Source of the DNA: Polyangiaceae bacterium
GTDB lineage: Bacteria; Myxococcota_A; Polyangia; Polyangiales; Polyangiaceae
NCBI GenBank assembly: GCA_020633235.1
Contig: JACKEA010000010.1
Span: forward strand, 92,001 to 156,000
Length of the DNA stretch: 64,000 nucleotides
Reading direction: 5' to 3'
Numbering within the stretch: the first letter of the stretch is position 1; the number at the start of each line of letters is the position of its first letter. The position numbers and the translations under genes are program-made. Shown here piece after piece: positions 1 through 8,618 of this stretch. The notes below the pieces were generated by a model. It saw nothing but the letters and a program-made list of their open reading frames with translations, was not told the DNA's origin and ran no database searches.

Positions 1-381
1 GGCCGCGTGCAGCCCCTCGAGGGCCTGACGCACGAGCGGCGCGACCTGCAGCGGATCCATGCGGCCGAGCCGTTTGATGCGAGCCCCGAGGGTTTCCCCG
101 TCGAGGTACTCCATCACCATGTAGCGCTCGCCCTCGGGCAGCGTTCCGAGATCGATGATCTCCAGGATGTGGTCACTGCCGATGCGACCGGCGGCCTGGG
201 CCTCGCGCTCGAAGCGCTCGACCACGTCGGTATTCGCGGCGGCCGCCGGGTGCAGCACCTTGATCGCCACGCGGCGGTGGATGAGGACGTTCTCCCCTTC
301 GTACACGCCGCCCATGCCGCCCTCGCCGATGAGATCGACGATGCGATACTTGCCGTCGAGGATCTGTCCTTGCTCGATCAT
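1..381 (-). CDS. Serine/threonine protein kinase, N-terminal part (runs off window)
   Basis: The minus strand from ATG at 381 translates without stop to the window edge as a Pkn2-type kinase N-lobe. It shows a P-loop-like GEGGMGGVY near residue 19, the ATP-anchoring AIK lysine near residue 41, and the hinge region VMEYLDGETL. The catalytic HRDLKPxN loop lies beyond the window, so activity cannot be judged. The start overlaps the stop of the upstream gene as ATGA, so the two are probably translationally coupled. The substrate is unknown; such kinases phosphorylate regulators in the cytoplasm. Confidence 0.9.
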   Translation of the reverse strand, partial: MIEQGQILDGKYRIVDLIGEGGMGGVYEGENVLIHRRVAIKVLHPAAAANTDVVERFEREAQAAGRIGSDHILEIIDLGTLPEGERYMVMEYLDGETLGARIKRLGRMDPLQVAPLVRQALEGLHAA

Positions 382-1085
382 TGGCTGCCCCCCCGGTGAA
401 TCGCCGAACGAATGACGTAAGCCGCGTGAGCCCGGGCGCCGTCCGCCCAACCGAGGAGCTCGATGGATCCGTGGAAGATGGCCACCCACGGGTCGGGAAC
501 CAGTGCGATGGAGCGTACGACCCACAGGGCGCGCTCGAAAGGGATGTTCTCCCGCTGCTTGGGCGGCAGGTTGTTGTAGATGATCTCCGCGCAGCCCTGG
601 ATGGTCTGCTCCGACGGGGGCACGGCCTGGCGCAGGGCCTCGTGAGCACGGCGCACCAGCCGCGCGACCTTGAGCACGACTCCGTGCCGCACGCCGTTCA
701 TGGTCCAGGCGTCCCAGGCGCGGACGATGGCGGCCTGCTCCTCGTCGGGGATCAGACCGCGTGCGATGGCCGACTCCAAGGACTCGGCGAGGACCCGGGC
801 GGCGCGCATCCATTCCGGAGCGTCCGCCGGCAAGGGGACGCGGGGCTGGGGAACCTTGCCGGAAGACGCCGCGATGGACTCCGGCGAGTCCAGGTCCAAG
901 CGGGCGGTGAGCTGGATCAGCTCCTCCGCTGGGGGTGCGAAGGCGGTGACCGCATGCGTGGGGTCCTTGGGAAGGCGCTGCGTGCGCGGGTCACCCCGCA
1001 CCAGAGTCAGGGTTTCGTCCAGGTCGGGCCGACGGGTCATGCGTCGAGAGCTCTCCGCGAAATGAAGGGTAGGCGCGTTCCCCAT
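378..1085 (-). CDS. Hypothetical protein coupled to Ser/Thr kinase
   Basis: This encodes a 235-residue soluble protein with no signal peptide or membrane segment. An internal Met at residue 16 is an alternative start. The C-terminal half is helical and rich in Ala, Arg and Trp. I do not recognise a family. Its stop overlaps the kinase start as ATGA, which suggests a functional link such as a kinase substrate, adaptor or regulator; that link is inference from gene order only. Confidence 0.75.
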   Translation of the reverse strand: MGNAPTLHFAESSRRMTRRPDLDETLTLVRGDPRTQRLPKDPTHAVTAFAPPAEELIQLTARLDLDSPESIAASSGKVPQPRVPLPADAPEWMRAARVLAESLESAIARGLIPDEEQAAIVRAWDAWTMNGVRHGVVLKVARLVRRAHEALRQAVPPSEQTIQGCAEIIYNNLPPKQRENIPFERALWVVRSIALVPDPWVAIFHGSIELLGWADGARAHAAYVIRSAIHRGGSQ

Positions 1086-1148
1086 GATGGCACCCGGCCC
1101 CGAAGCTGCAAAGTCCCAGCCCCCCTTGTGCTAGCATTCGCGGCCGAG

Positions 1149-2192
1149 ATGATGGGGCAAACCACCTTTCGGCGAGCGCTTTCCATTGGCGCGCTTTCGG
1201 CATTCATGTTGGTCGCATCCGGGGCTGGGGCACAGACCGATGCGGAGCGCGCGGGCGCACGGGCCGCGGCCAGCGAGGGTCTGAAGGCCTTCAAGGCGGG
1301 AGACTACGCCAAGGCCGTGGACCTGTTCAGCCGGGCGCAGTCCCTCGTCGATGCGCCGCCACACCTTCTGTACATCGCTCGCAGCCAAGAGAAGCTCGGG
1401 CATCTGGTGAAGGCGCACGAAGCCTACGTGAAGATCACGCGCGAGAAGCTGACCCCGGATGCGCCAGATGCGTTTCGCGACGCGATGGAGAAAGCGCAGA
1501 CGGAGCTCAAAGCGCTGGAGCCGCGGCTGCCCTACTTGACGATCAGCGTGACCGGCGATGGCGCGGATGGCGCCGTGGTCACCATGGACGGCAAAGAGGT
1601 GCCCAAGGCGCTGGTGGGTGTGCCTGCTCCGGTGGATCCCGGCAAGCACGAGCTTCAAGCGACCGGTGACGGTGTGCAGAGCGACCTCGCGACGATCACG
1701 TTGGCCGAGAGCGCCAGGGAGACGGTGAAGCTGAACTTGGCGCCCGCGCCCGGCGCCACGGTGCCGGGAGGGACGCCCGGAGCGGAGCCGAACGGATCGG
1801 AGCCGGCGGGCACGCCGCCCACTACCGAGCCGACCCACGACAAGGGCGGCCTGAGCGGGATGCGCATCGGTGCCTACGCCGCGCTGGGTGTGGGCGTCGT
1901 GGGGTTGGGCGCCGGGACGTTCTTCGCGCTGCGCTCCAAGAGCAAGCGGGACGACGCCAACGCGTTGTGCACGAGCGCCGGCTGCCCCGCCGACAAGAAG
2001 TCGGAGATCGAGGACTTGGACAGCGCGGCGGACAGCGCCAAGACCAACGCCACCATCGGTTTCATCGTGGGCGGCGTGGGCGTTGCCGCAGGCGTGACGC
2101 TGCTCGTCCTCGACATGACCCAGAAGAAGGATCAAGCTGGGATACAGCCTTGGGTTGGGCTCGGCTCGGCGGGGGTCGCGGGCCGCTTTTAG
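1149..2192 (+). CDS. TPR/PEGA-like secreted membrane protein
   Basis: The first in-frame start after a divergent intergenic region is ATG 1149, with a second ATG at 1152. A signal peptide ends near the motif GAGAQTDAE. The next ~100 residues form TPR-like helices (GLKAFKAGDYAKAVDLF), followed by a beta-rich PEGA-like segment carrying a TMDGKEV turn. A Pro/Gly/Thr linker leads to two C-terminal hydrophobic segments around residues 245 and 305. This architecture is common in myxobacterial envelope proteins of unknown function. It is divergent from the kinase pair. Confidence 0.75.
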   Translation: MMGQTTFRRALSIGALSAFMLVASGAGAQTDAERAGARAAASEGLKAFKAGDYAKAVDLFSRAQSLVDAPPHLLYIARSQEKLGHLVKAHEAYVKITREKLTPDAPDAFRDAMEKAQTELKALEPRLPYLTISVTGDGADGAVVTMDGKEVPKALVGVPAPVDPGKHELQATGDGVQSDLATITLAESARETVKLNLAPAPGATVPGGTPGAEPNGSEPAGTPPTTEPTHDKGGLSGMRIGAYAALGVGVVGLGAGTFFALRSKSKRDDANALCTSAGCPADKKSEIEDLDSAADSAKTNATIGFIVGGVGVAAGVTLLVLDMTQKKDQAGIQPWVGLGSAGVAGRF

Positions 2193-2206
2193 TAGGGAGG
2201 AACCTC

Positions 2207-3427
2207 ATGTCGCTTCGCCGCACGTCTTTGGCCGCTCTCACGTTGGTGGCGCTCGCGCCTGTGGCTTCGGTGGCCTGCGGCAGCGCGCAGGATCGGAACT
2301 ACATCGAGACGGACGCCAGCTTGGGAGGCGGGTCTGGGACTGGGGGCGGCAATACCGGCGGGAGCGCGGGGAGCAGCACCGGTGGGAACGCGGGGAGCAG
2401 CACCGGCGGGAGCGCGGGAACGGGAGGCATCACCGACGGCGGCATTCCCGACGGCGCCGTTGGATGTAGCTCGCCGGCGGACTGCGACGACGGCGACGAA
2501 TGCAGCGGCGTGGAGACCTGTACCAACGGCTTCTGTCAGTTCGGCACGCCGAAGAAGGATGGCGATCCGTGTGCATCCCCGGATGGTGGCGCCTGGAAGT
2601 GCTTTCTGGGTGCGTGCACCAAGAACTGCACGGCCGACAAAGACTGTGACGACGGCAACGTGTGCACGGGCACCGAGATCTGCCTCCAAGGTTCTGGAAC
2701 CTGCGCAACGGGGACGCCGCTCTCGTGCGACGACAACGACGACTGCACCACCAACGAGTGCGATCCGGAGAAGGGCTGCTTCTATCCGGTCATCGACAAC
2801 GACGGCGACGGCCAGGCGTCCACTTCCATCGGCGCGTGCGGCAAGGACTGCGACGACAACGACAAGACCATCTACGACGGCGCCGCGGAGCTGTGTGATG
2901 GCAAGGACAACAACTGCAACGGCCAGAAGGACGAGCTGGCGCCCACCTGGTACGTGGACTGCGATGCCGATAGCTTCGCGCCGAACCTGTCTGGCTCGGT
3001 GCAGGGCTGTGACAAGCCCACTCAGGCGAGCGCTTCGTGCAACGGAGTGAAGGGCGCCACGTGGACCGCCAAGGCGCCCGGAAAGGGCGCTACGGACTGC
3101 TGGGACCTGGACGCCGACGCGCATCCGTACACGGCGGCAAATGACTCCCAAGCCTTCCATACCGTCGGCATTGCCGGAGCGCCGGTGAGTGTGGACTTCG
3201 ACTACAACTGCGACGGCAAGGAAGAGCAGCGCTACACCACCACAGGCATTAGCAGTGCAGCGCCCTGCACGTGGGTGGTCTCGGGTGGATTCGGGCAGTG
3301 CACCGGCCCCTACGGTTGGACCAGCAGCGTTGCGCCCGCTTGCGGCAAGTCCGCAACGTATACGAGCTGCAGCAGTCTGCTCGGGTGCAGCCGAGCAACT
3401 GGGTCCAGAACGCAAGAGTGCCGCTGA
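2207..3427 (+). CDS. MopE-like Cys-rich lipoprotein (paralogue 1)
   Basis: The start is ATG 2207, preceded by AGGGAGG. The signal peptide ends in a lipobox with Cys24 (SVACG). A Gly/Ser/Thr spacer to about residue 80 is followed by Cys/Asp-rich repeats (CDDGDEC, CDDGNVC, CDDNDDC). Then comes a MopE-type putative metal-binding block with DNDGDGQ, DCDDND and CDGKDNNCNG. Asp-rich motifs of this kind are thought to bind Ca2+ or Cu. It is likely exported to the outer membrane or cell surface. The next gene is a clear tandem paralogue. The ligand is unknown. Confidence 0.85.
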   Translation: MSLRRTSLAALTLVALAPVASVACGSAQDRNYIETDASLGGGSGTGGGNTGGSAGSSTGGNAGSSTGGSAGTGGITDGGIPDGAVGCSSPADCDDGDECSGVETCTNGFCQFGTPKKDGDPCASPDGGAWKCFLGACTKNCTADKDCDDGNVCTGTEICLQGSGTCATGTPLSCDDNDDCTTNECDPEKGCFYPVIDNDGDGQASTSIGACGKDCDDNDKTIYDGAAELCDGKDNNCNGQKDELAPTWYVDCDADSFAPNLSGSVQGCDKPTQASASCNGVKGATWTAKAPGKGATDCWDLDADAHPYTAANDSQAFHTVGIAGAPVSVDFDYNCDGKEEQRYTTTGISSAAPCTWVVSGGFGQCTGPYGWTSSVAPACGKSATYTSCSSLLGCSRATGSRTQECR

Positions 3428-3508
3428 CCCCTTCTGCCGCTCGACAATCCGGGGGAGTCGGAGCAAGCTCAAGGGTCGTATCGACTCCTTTAGCTTGGGA
3501 AGGATCAC

Positions 3509-4705
3509 ATGTCGTCTTACCGCACGTCTCTGGCTCTCTTGTCTCTGGTCGCACTCGTTCCCACGCTGTCCGTCGCCTGCGGTAGCTCCGAGGATCGGAA
3601 GTTCGTAGAGACTGACGCGTCCGCCGGTGGCTCGGGCGGAGGGAACACAGGCGGCGCTGCCGGCAGTACTGGCGGTGCCGCGGGGAGCACCGGCGGTAGC
3701 GCGGGAAGCGGCGGGGCGATACCGGATGGCGGCACGCCATGCACGTCACCGACGGAATGCGACGACGGCGAGGAGTGCAACGGAACGGAGACCTGCGCCA
3801 GCGGGTTCTGTCAGCCAGGCACCGCGAAGAAGGACGGCGACGCGTGTACCTCTGAGGATGGCGGCGCGAAGGTGTGCTTCGGTGGTCAGTGCGTTCAGAA
3901 GTGCACCGAGGACAAGGAGTGCGACGACAACGACGTCTGCACCGGGACCGAGGTGTGTCTGAAGGGCCAAGGGATCTGCGCTACAGGTACGCCGCTGGCT
4001 TGCGACGACAACGATGCGTGCACCAACAACGAATGCGATCCGCTGACCGGTTGCTACTACCCGGTGATCGACAACGATGGCGACGGGCAAGCGTCTACGT
4101 CACTCGGCTCGTGCGGCAAGGACTGCGACGACAGCGACAAGACCGTGTACGACGGCGCGGCGGAGCTGTGTGACGGCAAGGACAACAACTGCAACGGCCA
4201 GAAGGACGAGTTCGCTCCCACCTGGTACGTGGACTGTGACGGAGACGGCTTTGCGCCCAACACTTCCGGCGCGGTTCAGAACTGCGACAAGCCGACACAG
4301 CCCAGCGCATCGTGCAACGGTCTAGCCGGCGCGACATGGACGGCCAAGGTGCCCGGTGCTGGCACCTCCGACTGCTGGGACAAGGATGCGGACGCGCATC
4401 CTTACACCGCAGCCGACAACAACAACGCGTTTCAAGATCACGCGATCGCTGGTGCACCCGTCGGTGTTGACTTCGACTACAACTGCGACGGTACGGAAGA
4501 ACCCCGCTATACGACGGCCGGTGTGAGCTCAACGGGCGGCTGCGCCTACATCAACAACATCTGTGGCGTGTTCTCTCCCGCCGGTTGGACCAGCACGAAG
4601 CCACCGGCATGTGGACAAACGGGCACCTACTCATCCTGCTCCTACAACAAGACGACCAAGGTTTGCGGCCGCTTGAACCTTCCCCGGAAACAAGAGTGTC
4701 GTTGA
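3509..4705 (+). CDS. MopE-like Cys-rich lipoprotein (paralogue 2)
   Basis: This 398-residue protein has the same order as its neighbour: lipobox Cys24 (SVACG), Gly/Ser spacer, three CDDxxxC repeats, and the DNDGDGQ/DCDDSD/CDGKDNNCNG block. The C-terminal ~50 residues, with several Cys, diverge most between the two copies. An AAGGA ribosome site precedes the start. The 81-bp gap shows no strong promoter or terminator, so co-transcription is plausible. Tandem duplication with tail divergence suggests related but distinct surface ligands. Confidence 0.85.
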   Translation: MSSYRTSLALLSLVALVPTLSVACGSSEDRKFVETDASAGGSGGGNTGGAAGSTGGAAGSTGGSAGSGGAIPDGGTPCTSPTECDDGEECNGTETCASGFCQPGTAKKDGDACTSEDGGAKVCFGGQCVQKCTEDKECDDNDVCTGTEVCLKGQGICATGTPLACDDNDACTNNECDPLTGCYYPVIDNDGDGQASTSLGSCGKDCDDSDKTVYDGAAELCDGKDNNCNGQKDEFAPTWYVDCDGDGFAPNTSGAVQNCDKPTQPSASCNGLAGATWTAKVPGAGTSDCWDKDADAHPYTAADNNNAFQDHAIAGAPVGVDFDYNCDGTEEPRYTTAGVSSTGGCAYINNICGVFSPAGWTSTKPPACGQTGTYSSCSYNKTTKVCGRLNLPRKQECR

Positions 4706-4716
4706 CGTGACGTCTG

Positions 4717-4733
4717 CCGCGGCGGACCAACAT
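4717..4733 (+). repeat. Dispersed 3' motif, copy 1
   Basis: CCGCGGCGGACCAACAT lies 11 bp after the stop of the MopE-like gene and runs up to the stop of the convergent acyltransferase gene. It reads in the sense of the plus-strand gene. Confidence 0.6.
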
Positions 4734-5569
4734 CAATCGGAAGAAGACGCGCGTAGGCGCTTCTCTTCCTGACCCAGCTCGCCGATCACCTCGAGGCACC
4801 GCTCCGCGATGGCCTTGTAGGTGCGCGGCGAGCCGTTCTTGTCGAGCAGGTCGCCGAAGTCGACCGGCTCTCCGAAGACGATGTGGATGTCCTTGCCGGT
4901 TCCGTCGAAGTTGCTCAGCACCTGGCGCGGCAAGTCGTTGATGAGGCCGTTGATGAACACCGGCAGCACGGTGGCGCGCGAAGCGTGAATCACGCGCCCC
5001 ACTCCGGGTTGGGCGGGCAGGAACGTGTAGGGGTCGTCGTCCTTCTTGCGCGTGCCTTCGGGATGGATGCCCACGAAGGTGCCGCCTTGGCGCACGAGCC
5101 AGGCCAGCTCCTCCAAGCTCAGCAGATTGAGCGCAGCGCGCTTCCGGTCTCGGAAGATGGGCGGGTACATGGCGAAGAAGCTCATGATCCCGTTCACGAA
5201 GAAGCCCGCCGGCGTGTCGTAGAAGAAGTTCGAGCGCACCGGAAACAGGATGCGGTGCTCGAGACCGTTCCGCACCAGGTGGCCAGTGACCACGTACAGA
5301 TCGAAGAAGCTCCGGTGGTTCGAGACCAGGATGTAGCTCTTGTCGGGCGAAAGCGGCGGCAACCGCTCGAGGCCGTGCACGTGGCGCAGGTGCTTGGTGA
5401 AGTGGTGGATCCAGGTGGAGCCCACCACGCGCTGCAGCGTGCGCAACGTGTGGTCCATGCGGCCCGGCTCGAAGGTCTTGCCGATCCAGCGGATTTGAGC
5501 GCGCTCCAAAGCGCTCAGTCGATCCCCCGCTGCCGAGATCAGGTCGGGACGACCTTTCTGCGATGTCAT
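4733..5569 (-). CDS. 1-acyl-sn-glycerol-3-phosphate acyltransferase-like (PlsC family)
   Basis: This 278-residue protein has the acyltransferase catalytic motif NHRSFFD (His85, Asp90) and the substrate-binding PEGTR at residues 170-174. These are the hallmark blocks of the PlsC/LPLAT family, which transfers an acyl chain to a glycerol phosphate or related acceptor. Hydrophobic stretches near residues 120-137 suggest membrane association. The start overlaps the stop of the SseB-like gene by 4 bp, so they form an operon. The precise acceptor cannot be read from the sequence. Confidence 0.88.
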   Translation of the reverse strand: MTSQKGRPDLISAAGDRLSALERAQIRWIGKTFEPGRMDHTLRTLQRVVGSTWIHHFTKHLRHVHGLERLPPLSPDKSYILVSNHRSFFDLYVVTGHLVRNGLEHRILFPVRSNFFYDTPAGFFVNGIMSFFAMYPPIFRDRKRAALNLLSLEELAWLVRQGGTFVGIHPEGTRKKDDDPYTFLPAQPGVGRVIHASRATVLPVFINGLINDLPRQVLSNFDGTGKDIHIVFGEPVDFGDLLDKNGSPRTYKAIAERCLEVIGELGQEEKRLRASSSD

Positions 5570-6375
5570 TCCGGGCGTTCGAATATCACGTCGATGTAGC
5601 CGGGGGGAGGCAGAGCGTCTTTCACGGCTTCGATGATGAGCTGAGCGATGTCACCGAGCTCTTCGTCCGGACGTGTGGTGATCACGCGCAGCGTGGGATG
5701 CGGCTCCACGTCCCGCTCCGGGTTGAACGTGCGGGCAAGTGTGTAACCCGTTACGCCCTCCTGCTTGGCGAGACAGGCCTCGATGGCGCTGACCAGCTCC
5801 GCGGGATGCTCGTCACCGGGGTCGGCCTCCAGCGTCTCCTCGAAGTCCTGCTCCGGGATGGCGTTGACGTAGCCCACCAGCGGCACCGCGGTGCCGGCCA
5901 AGATGCTGGCGAGCTCCGAGCGCCGGAGCATGAGCTCGGACTCGTCCATCGGGTTCAGCACCACGCCCAGGACGTTCTCTTCGTCCACCACGTCCAGCGC
6001 CATCTCCAGCGCCACGCGCGCGGGCACGGTGGCGTACTCCAGCGCCTCGCCGTCCGTCTCCCAACCGAGCTGATCCACCAGCGGCTCGAGCAGATCCGCC
6101 CGGGTGAACAGGGCGCAATACAGCTTGCCCTCTTCGTCCACCAGCATCTGCGGGGACAGACGGAAGCCCTCGTCCACCTCGAGCTCTTCCCCGTGCTCCG
6201 CATCGGGGACCGAGTGCAAGAGCGGGATCAGGATGGTGCCCGCGTCCAACATGCGCACCAGTACGTCCACGTCACGCCGAAAGCCCCGCCGCGCGGTTTC
6301 CACCGCGATGGTCAGATCGTTCGGATCTCCGTGGCCATTTCCATTGCTGCCGTTGCTCTGGCCGTTCTCGGTCAT
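5566..6375 (-). CDS. SseB-like domain protein
   Basis: The start is ATG 6375 (MTENGQ). After a ~20-residue Asn/Gly-rich tail comes an SseB-like fold: a segment of the type AGTILIPLLHS, a beta strand around LYCALFTRADLL, then PARVALEMALD and VLNP. A C-terminal domain (TRPDEELGDIAQLIIEAVKDAL) resembles the SseB C-terminal region. Members are usually cytoplasmic and poorly characterised; some are linked to sulfur metabolism or stress. It is the first gene of a two-gene operon with the acyltransferase. Confidence 0.7.
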   Translation of the reverse strand: MTENGQSNGSNGNGHGDPNDLTIAVETARRGFRRDVDVLVRMLDAGTILIPLLHSVPDAEHGEELEVDEGFRLSPQMLVDEEGKLYCALFTRADLLEPLVDQLGWETDGEALEYATVPARVALEMALDVVDEENVLGVVLNPMDESELMLRRSELASILAGTAVPLVGYVNAIPEQDFEETLEADPGDEHPAELVSAIEACLAKQEGVTGYTLARTFNPERDVEPHPTLRVITTRPDEELGDIAQLIIEAVKDALPPPGYIDVIFERPE

Positions 6376-6453
6376 GGTCGCGGAGGCCGTAGCACGGGGT
6401 GGGCGGACGCGTCGAGGCTCGACGCGCGCGATGGAGCCTGCGAAGGTCGGGAC

Positions 6454-7410
6454 ATGACCGAGCGGCGCACCCTTTACCCCGAGATCGAGCCCTATCGAAG
6501 CGGCAGGCTCGCCGTTTCCGACGTGCACGAGCTGTACTTCGAGGAGAGCGGCAACCCCGACGGCAAGCCCGCGGTGTTCCTCCACGGTGGCCCGGGCGGC
6601 GGTACCGATCCGAAGCAACGGCGCTTCTTCGATCCTGCGCGCTATCGCATCGTGCTCTTCGACCAGCGCGGTTGCGGCAAGAGCACGCCCCACGCGAGCT
6701 TGGAAGACAACACCACCTGGAGCCTGGTGAGCGACATCGAGAAGCTGCGCGAGCACCTCGGCATCGAGCGTTGGCAGGTGTTCGGCGGTTCTTGGGGCAG
6801 CACCCTGGCGCTGGCCTACGCGGAGAAGCACCCCGAGCGCGTGACGGAGCTGGTGCTCCGCGGCATCTTCCTGCTGCGCGAATACGAGCTCCGCTGGTTC
6901 TATCAAGAAGGCACCAGCTACCTGTTCCCGGATGCCTTCGAGAAGTACCTTGCGGCCATTCCTCCGGAGGAGCGCGGTGATCTCCGCGCTGCGTATCACC
7001 GTCGCCTTACCGGGGACGATCCCGAAGAGCGTCAGCGCGCCGCGCGCGCCTGGAGCGTTTGGGAAGCCTCCACCAGCTTCTTGCTACCGAACCCGGAGCA
7101 CGTGGAGCACGCCGGCGAGGACGACTTCAGCTTGGCCTTCGCGCGCATCGAGGCCCACTATTTCCATAATCGAGGCTTCTTCAGCCACGAGAACCAGCTG
7201 TTGGACGACGCTGCCAAGCTCGAAAACATCCCCGGCGTGATCGTGCATGGTCGCTACGACGTGGTGTGTCCGCTGAAGAACGCGTGGGAGCTGTCCAAGG
7301 TGTGGCCCAAGGGTGAGCTCCGCATCGTGCCGGACGCCGGTCACTCCGCCTTCGAGCCAGGCAACGTCCACGAGCTGATCCTCGCGACGGACCACTTCGC
7401 TTCCGTTTAG
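6454..7410 (+). CDS. pip: Proline iminopeptidase (peptidase S33)
   Basis: This 318-residue alpha/beta hydrolase would remove N-terminal proline from peptides in the cytoplasm. It shows the oxyanion HGGPGG (44-49), the nucleophile elbow GGSWGS with Ser113, the acid Asp269 in GRYDVVCP, and His297 in DAGHSAF. The cap region contains the family-typical WSVWEAS segment. Length and motif spacing match bacterial Pip. ATG 6454 is chosen because homology begins at TLYPEIEPY directly after it. The gene is divergent from the SseB/acyltransferase pair. Confidence 0.95.
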   Translation: MTERRTLYPEIEPYRSGRLAVSDVHELYFEESGNPDGKPAVFLHGGPGGGTDPKQRRFFDPARYRIVLFDQRGCGKSTPHASLEDNTTWSLVSDIEKLREHLGIERWQVFGGSWGSTLALAYAEKHPERVTELVLRGIFLLREYELRWFYQEGTSYLFPDAFEKYLAAIPPEERGDLRAAYHRRLTGDDPEERQRAARAWSVWEASTSFLLPNPEHVEHAGEDDFSLAFARIEAHYFHNRGFFSHENQLLDDAAKLENIPGVIVHGRYDVVCPLKNAWELSKVWPKGELRIVPDAGHSAFEPGNVHELILATDHFASV

Positions 7411-8618
7411 GTTTGTTGGCTCGCCGCGGGAACGGCCTCGACAAGCAGCTCGAAGGACGCGCGATCGAAGGGTTTGCCAGGCGGCGGGCTGCGACGGACC
7501 ACGCGCTCGCGCAAGCCCTGATCCGCAAGGCTGAGCGCGCGGTGATGGCAGTATGGATTATTGCCAGGACGACCGAACAGCGAGTCCGCCGTCCAGGTGC
7601 AGCCGCCTCCACAGGTGTCGGCGTAGTAACAATCCTTGCAGAAGCCCCACAGCTCGGAAGCCGAGCGGGTGCGCAGCTCTTGCAGCGTGACGGCGCGTTC
7701 CCAGATGTCGGTGAGCGATGCGGAGCGGACGTTGCCGGCACTCCAGCGCTCCGTGCGCAGGGAGGGGCAACCCTTGACGGTGCCATCGGCTTCGATGCCC
7801 AGCGTGAAGCTGCCCGCGCCGCAGCCGAGGGAGTGCGAGCACGGTAGCTCGGCGCGCAGCACTTCCTCGAAGGGGCCGAAGTAGCCGACGTTGTTGCCCG
7901 TCGAGATACGAATGCCCTGCGCGCGCGCCCGCGACACTTCGCGCGCGAGAATTGGAAATGCGTCGAGCAGCTCGTAGGGCTGCAGCAGCACCTCCGGTTG
8001 GTCCGCGGCGCGACCCATGGGTACGGTCAGCGCGAACTGCCACGCGTACACGTCCTCCCGAATCATCGTGTCTACCAGCGCTGGCAGCGTCGGGATGGTC
8101 ACGCGGTTCAGCTGCGTGTTGACGGACACGCCGAGGCCCGCGCTTCGGAAATGGCGGACGGCCTCCACGGCGCGCTGGAACGAGCTGGGCGAGCGACGCA
8201 GAGCATCGTGAGCAGCGGCATCGCCATCGAGGCTCACCGCAACGGCTTGTAGCCCCGCCGCGCTGGCCTTCACCGCGCTCGCTCTGGTCACACCGCGGCC
8301 CCCCGTCACCATGTTGCAGCGCATGCCGGCTTGGCGGATGGCGCGGATGATGTCCAGCCAATCGTCGCGCAGGTAGGCCTCGCCGCCAATCAAGCTCACT
8401 TCGCGCACGCCCAGCGCTGCCAAGGCGGAGACGACATCCAGACATTCCGCGGTAGTGAGCTCGTCGGGGCGCGCCGCACCTGCGCGCGAGCCGCAGTGGG
8501 CGCAGGCGGTGTCGCACCGGAGGGTGAGCTCCCACACGGCATGGCGCGGTCGCGTGGCGCGATCGATGGCTCGCGAAGCCGCAAGGCCTGCGAGGGGGAG
8601 ATGGACACGCGCCGTCAG
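7407..8618 (-). CDS. Radical SAM/SPASM peptide-maturase-like enzyme B
   Basis: This protein has the radical SAM 4Fe-4S motif CDTACAHC (CX3CX2C), the GGEAYLRDDW block, and a C-terminal SPASM/twitch region with Cys in GCGAGS, GCPSL, CKDCYYADTC and GGGC. Such enzymes typically modify ribosomal peptides. The only standard start (GTG 8537) leaves just nine residues before the cluster. Translation upstream (RVHLPLAG…RHAVWEL) aligns with enzyme A (RRRLPLAE…LYAVWEI), so the real start is probably CTG 8618, overlapping the upstream stop as CTGA. It is the last gene of the five-gene operon. Confidence 0.85.
   Translation of the reverse strand: MTARVHLPLAGLAASRAIDRATRPRHAVWELTLRCDTACAHCGSRAGAARPDELTTAECLDVVSALAALGVREVSLIGGEAYLRDDWLDIIRAIRQAGMRCNMVTGGRGVTRASAVKASAAGLQAVAVSLDGDAAAHDALRRSPSSFQRAVEAVRHFRSAGLGVSVNTQLNRVTIPTLPALVDTMIREDVYAWQFALTVPMGRAADQPEVLLQPYELLDAFPILAREVSRARAQGIRISTGNNVGYFGPFEEVLRAELPCSHSLGCGAGSFTLGIEADGTVKGCPSLRTERWSAGNVRSASLTDIWERAVTLQELRTRSASELWGFCKDCYYADTCGGGCTWTADSLFGRPGNNPYCHHRALSLADQGLRERVVRRSPPPGKPFDRASFELLVEAVPAASQQT
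7411..7433 (-). repeat. Dispersed 3' motif, copy 2
   Basis: Directly after the pip stop the plus strand reads TTGTTGGCTCGCCGCGGGAAC, which is the motif in minus orientation. It forms the last codons (…SQQT) of the convergent radical SAM gene, so the motif here is coding. Confidence 0.55.

Noticed and set aside
381..1148. N-terminal extension of the frame leading into the TPR protein.
   Set aside because: It is antisense to the kinase-coupled gene; the signal peptide begins at 1149.
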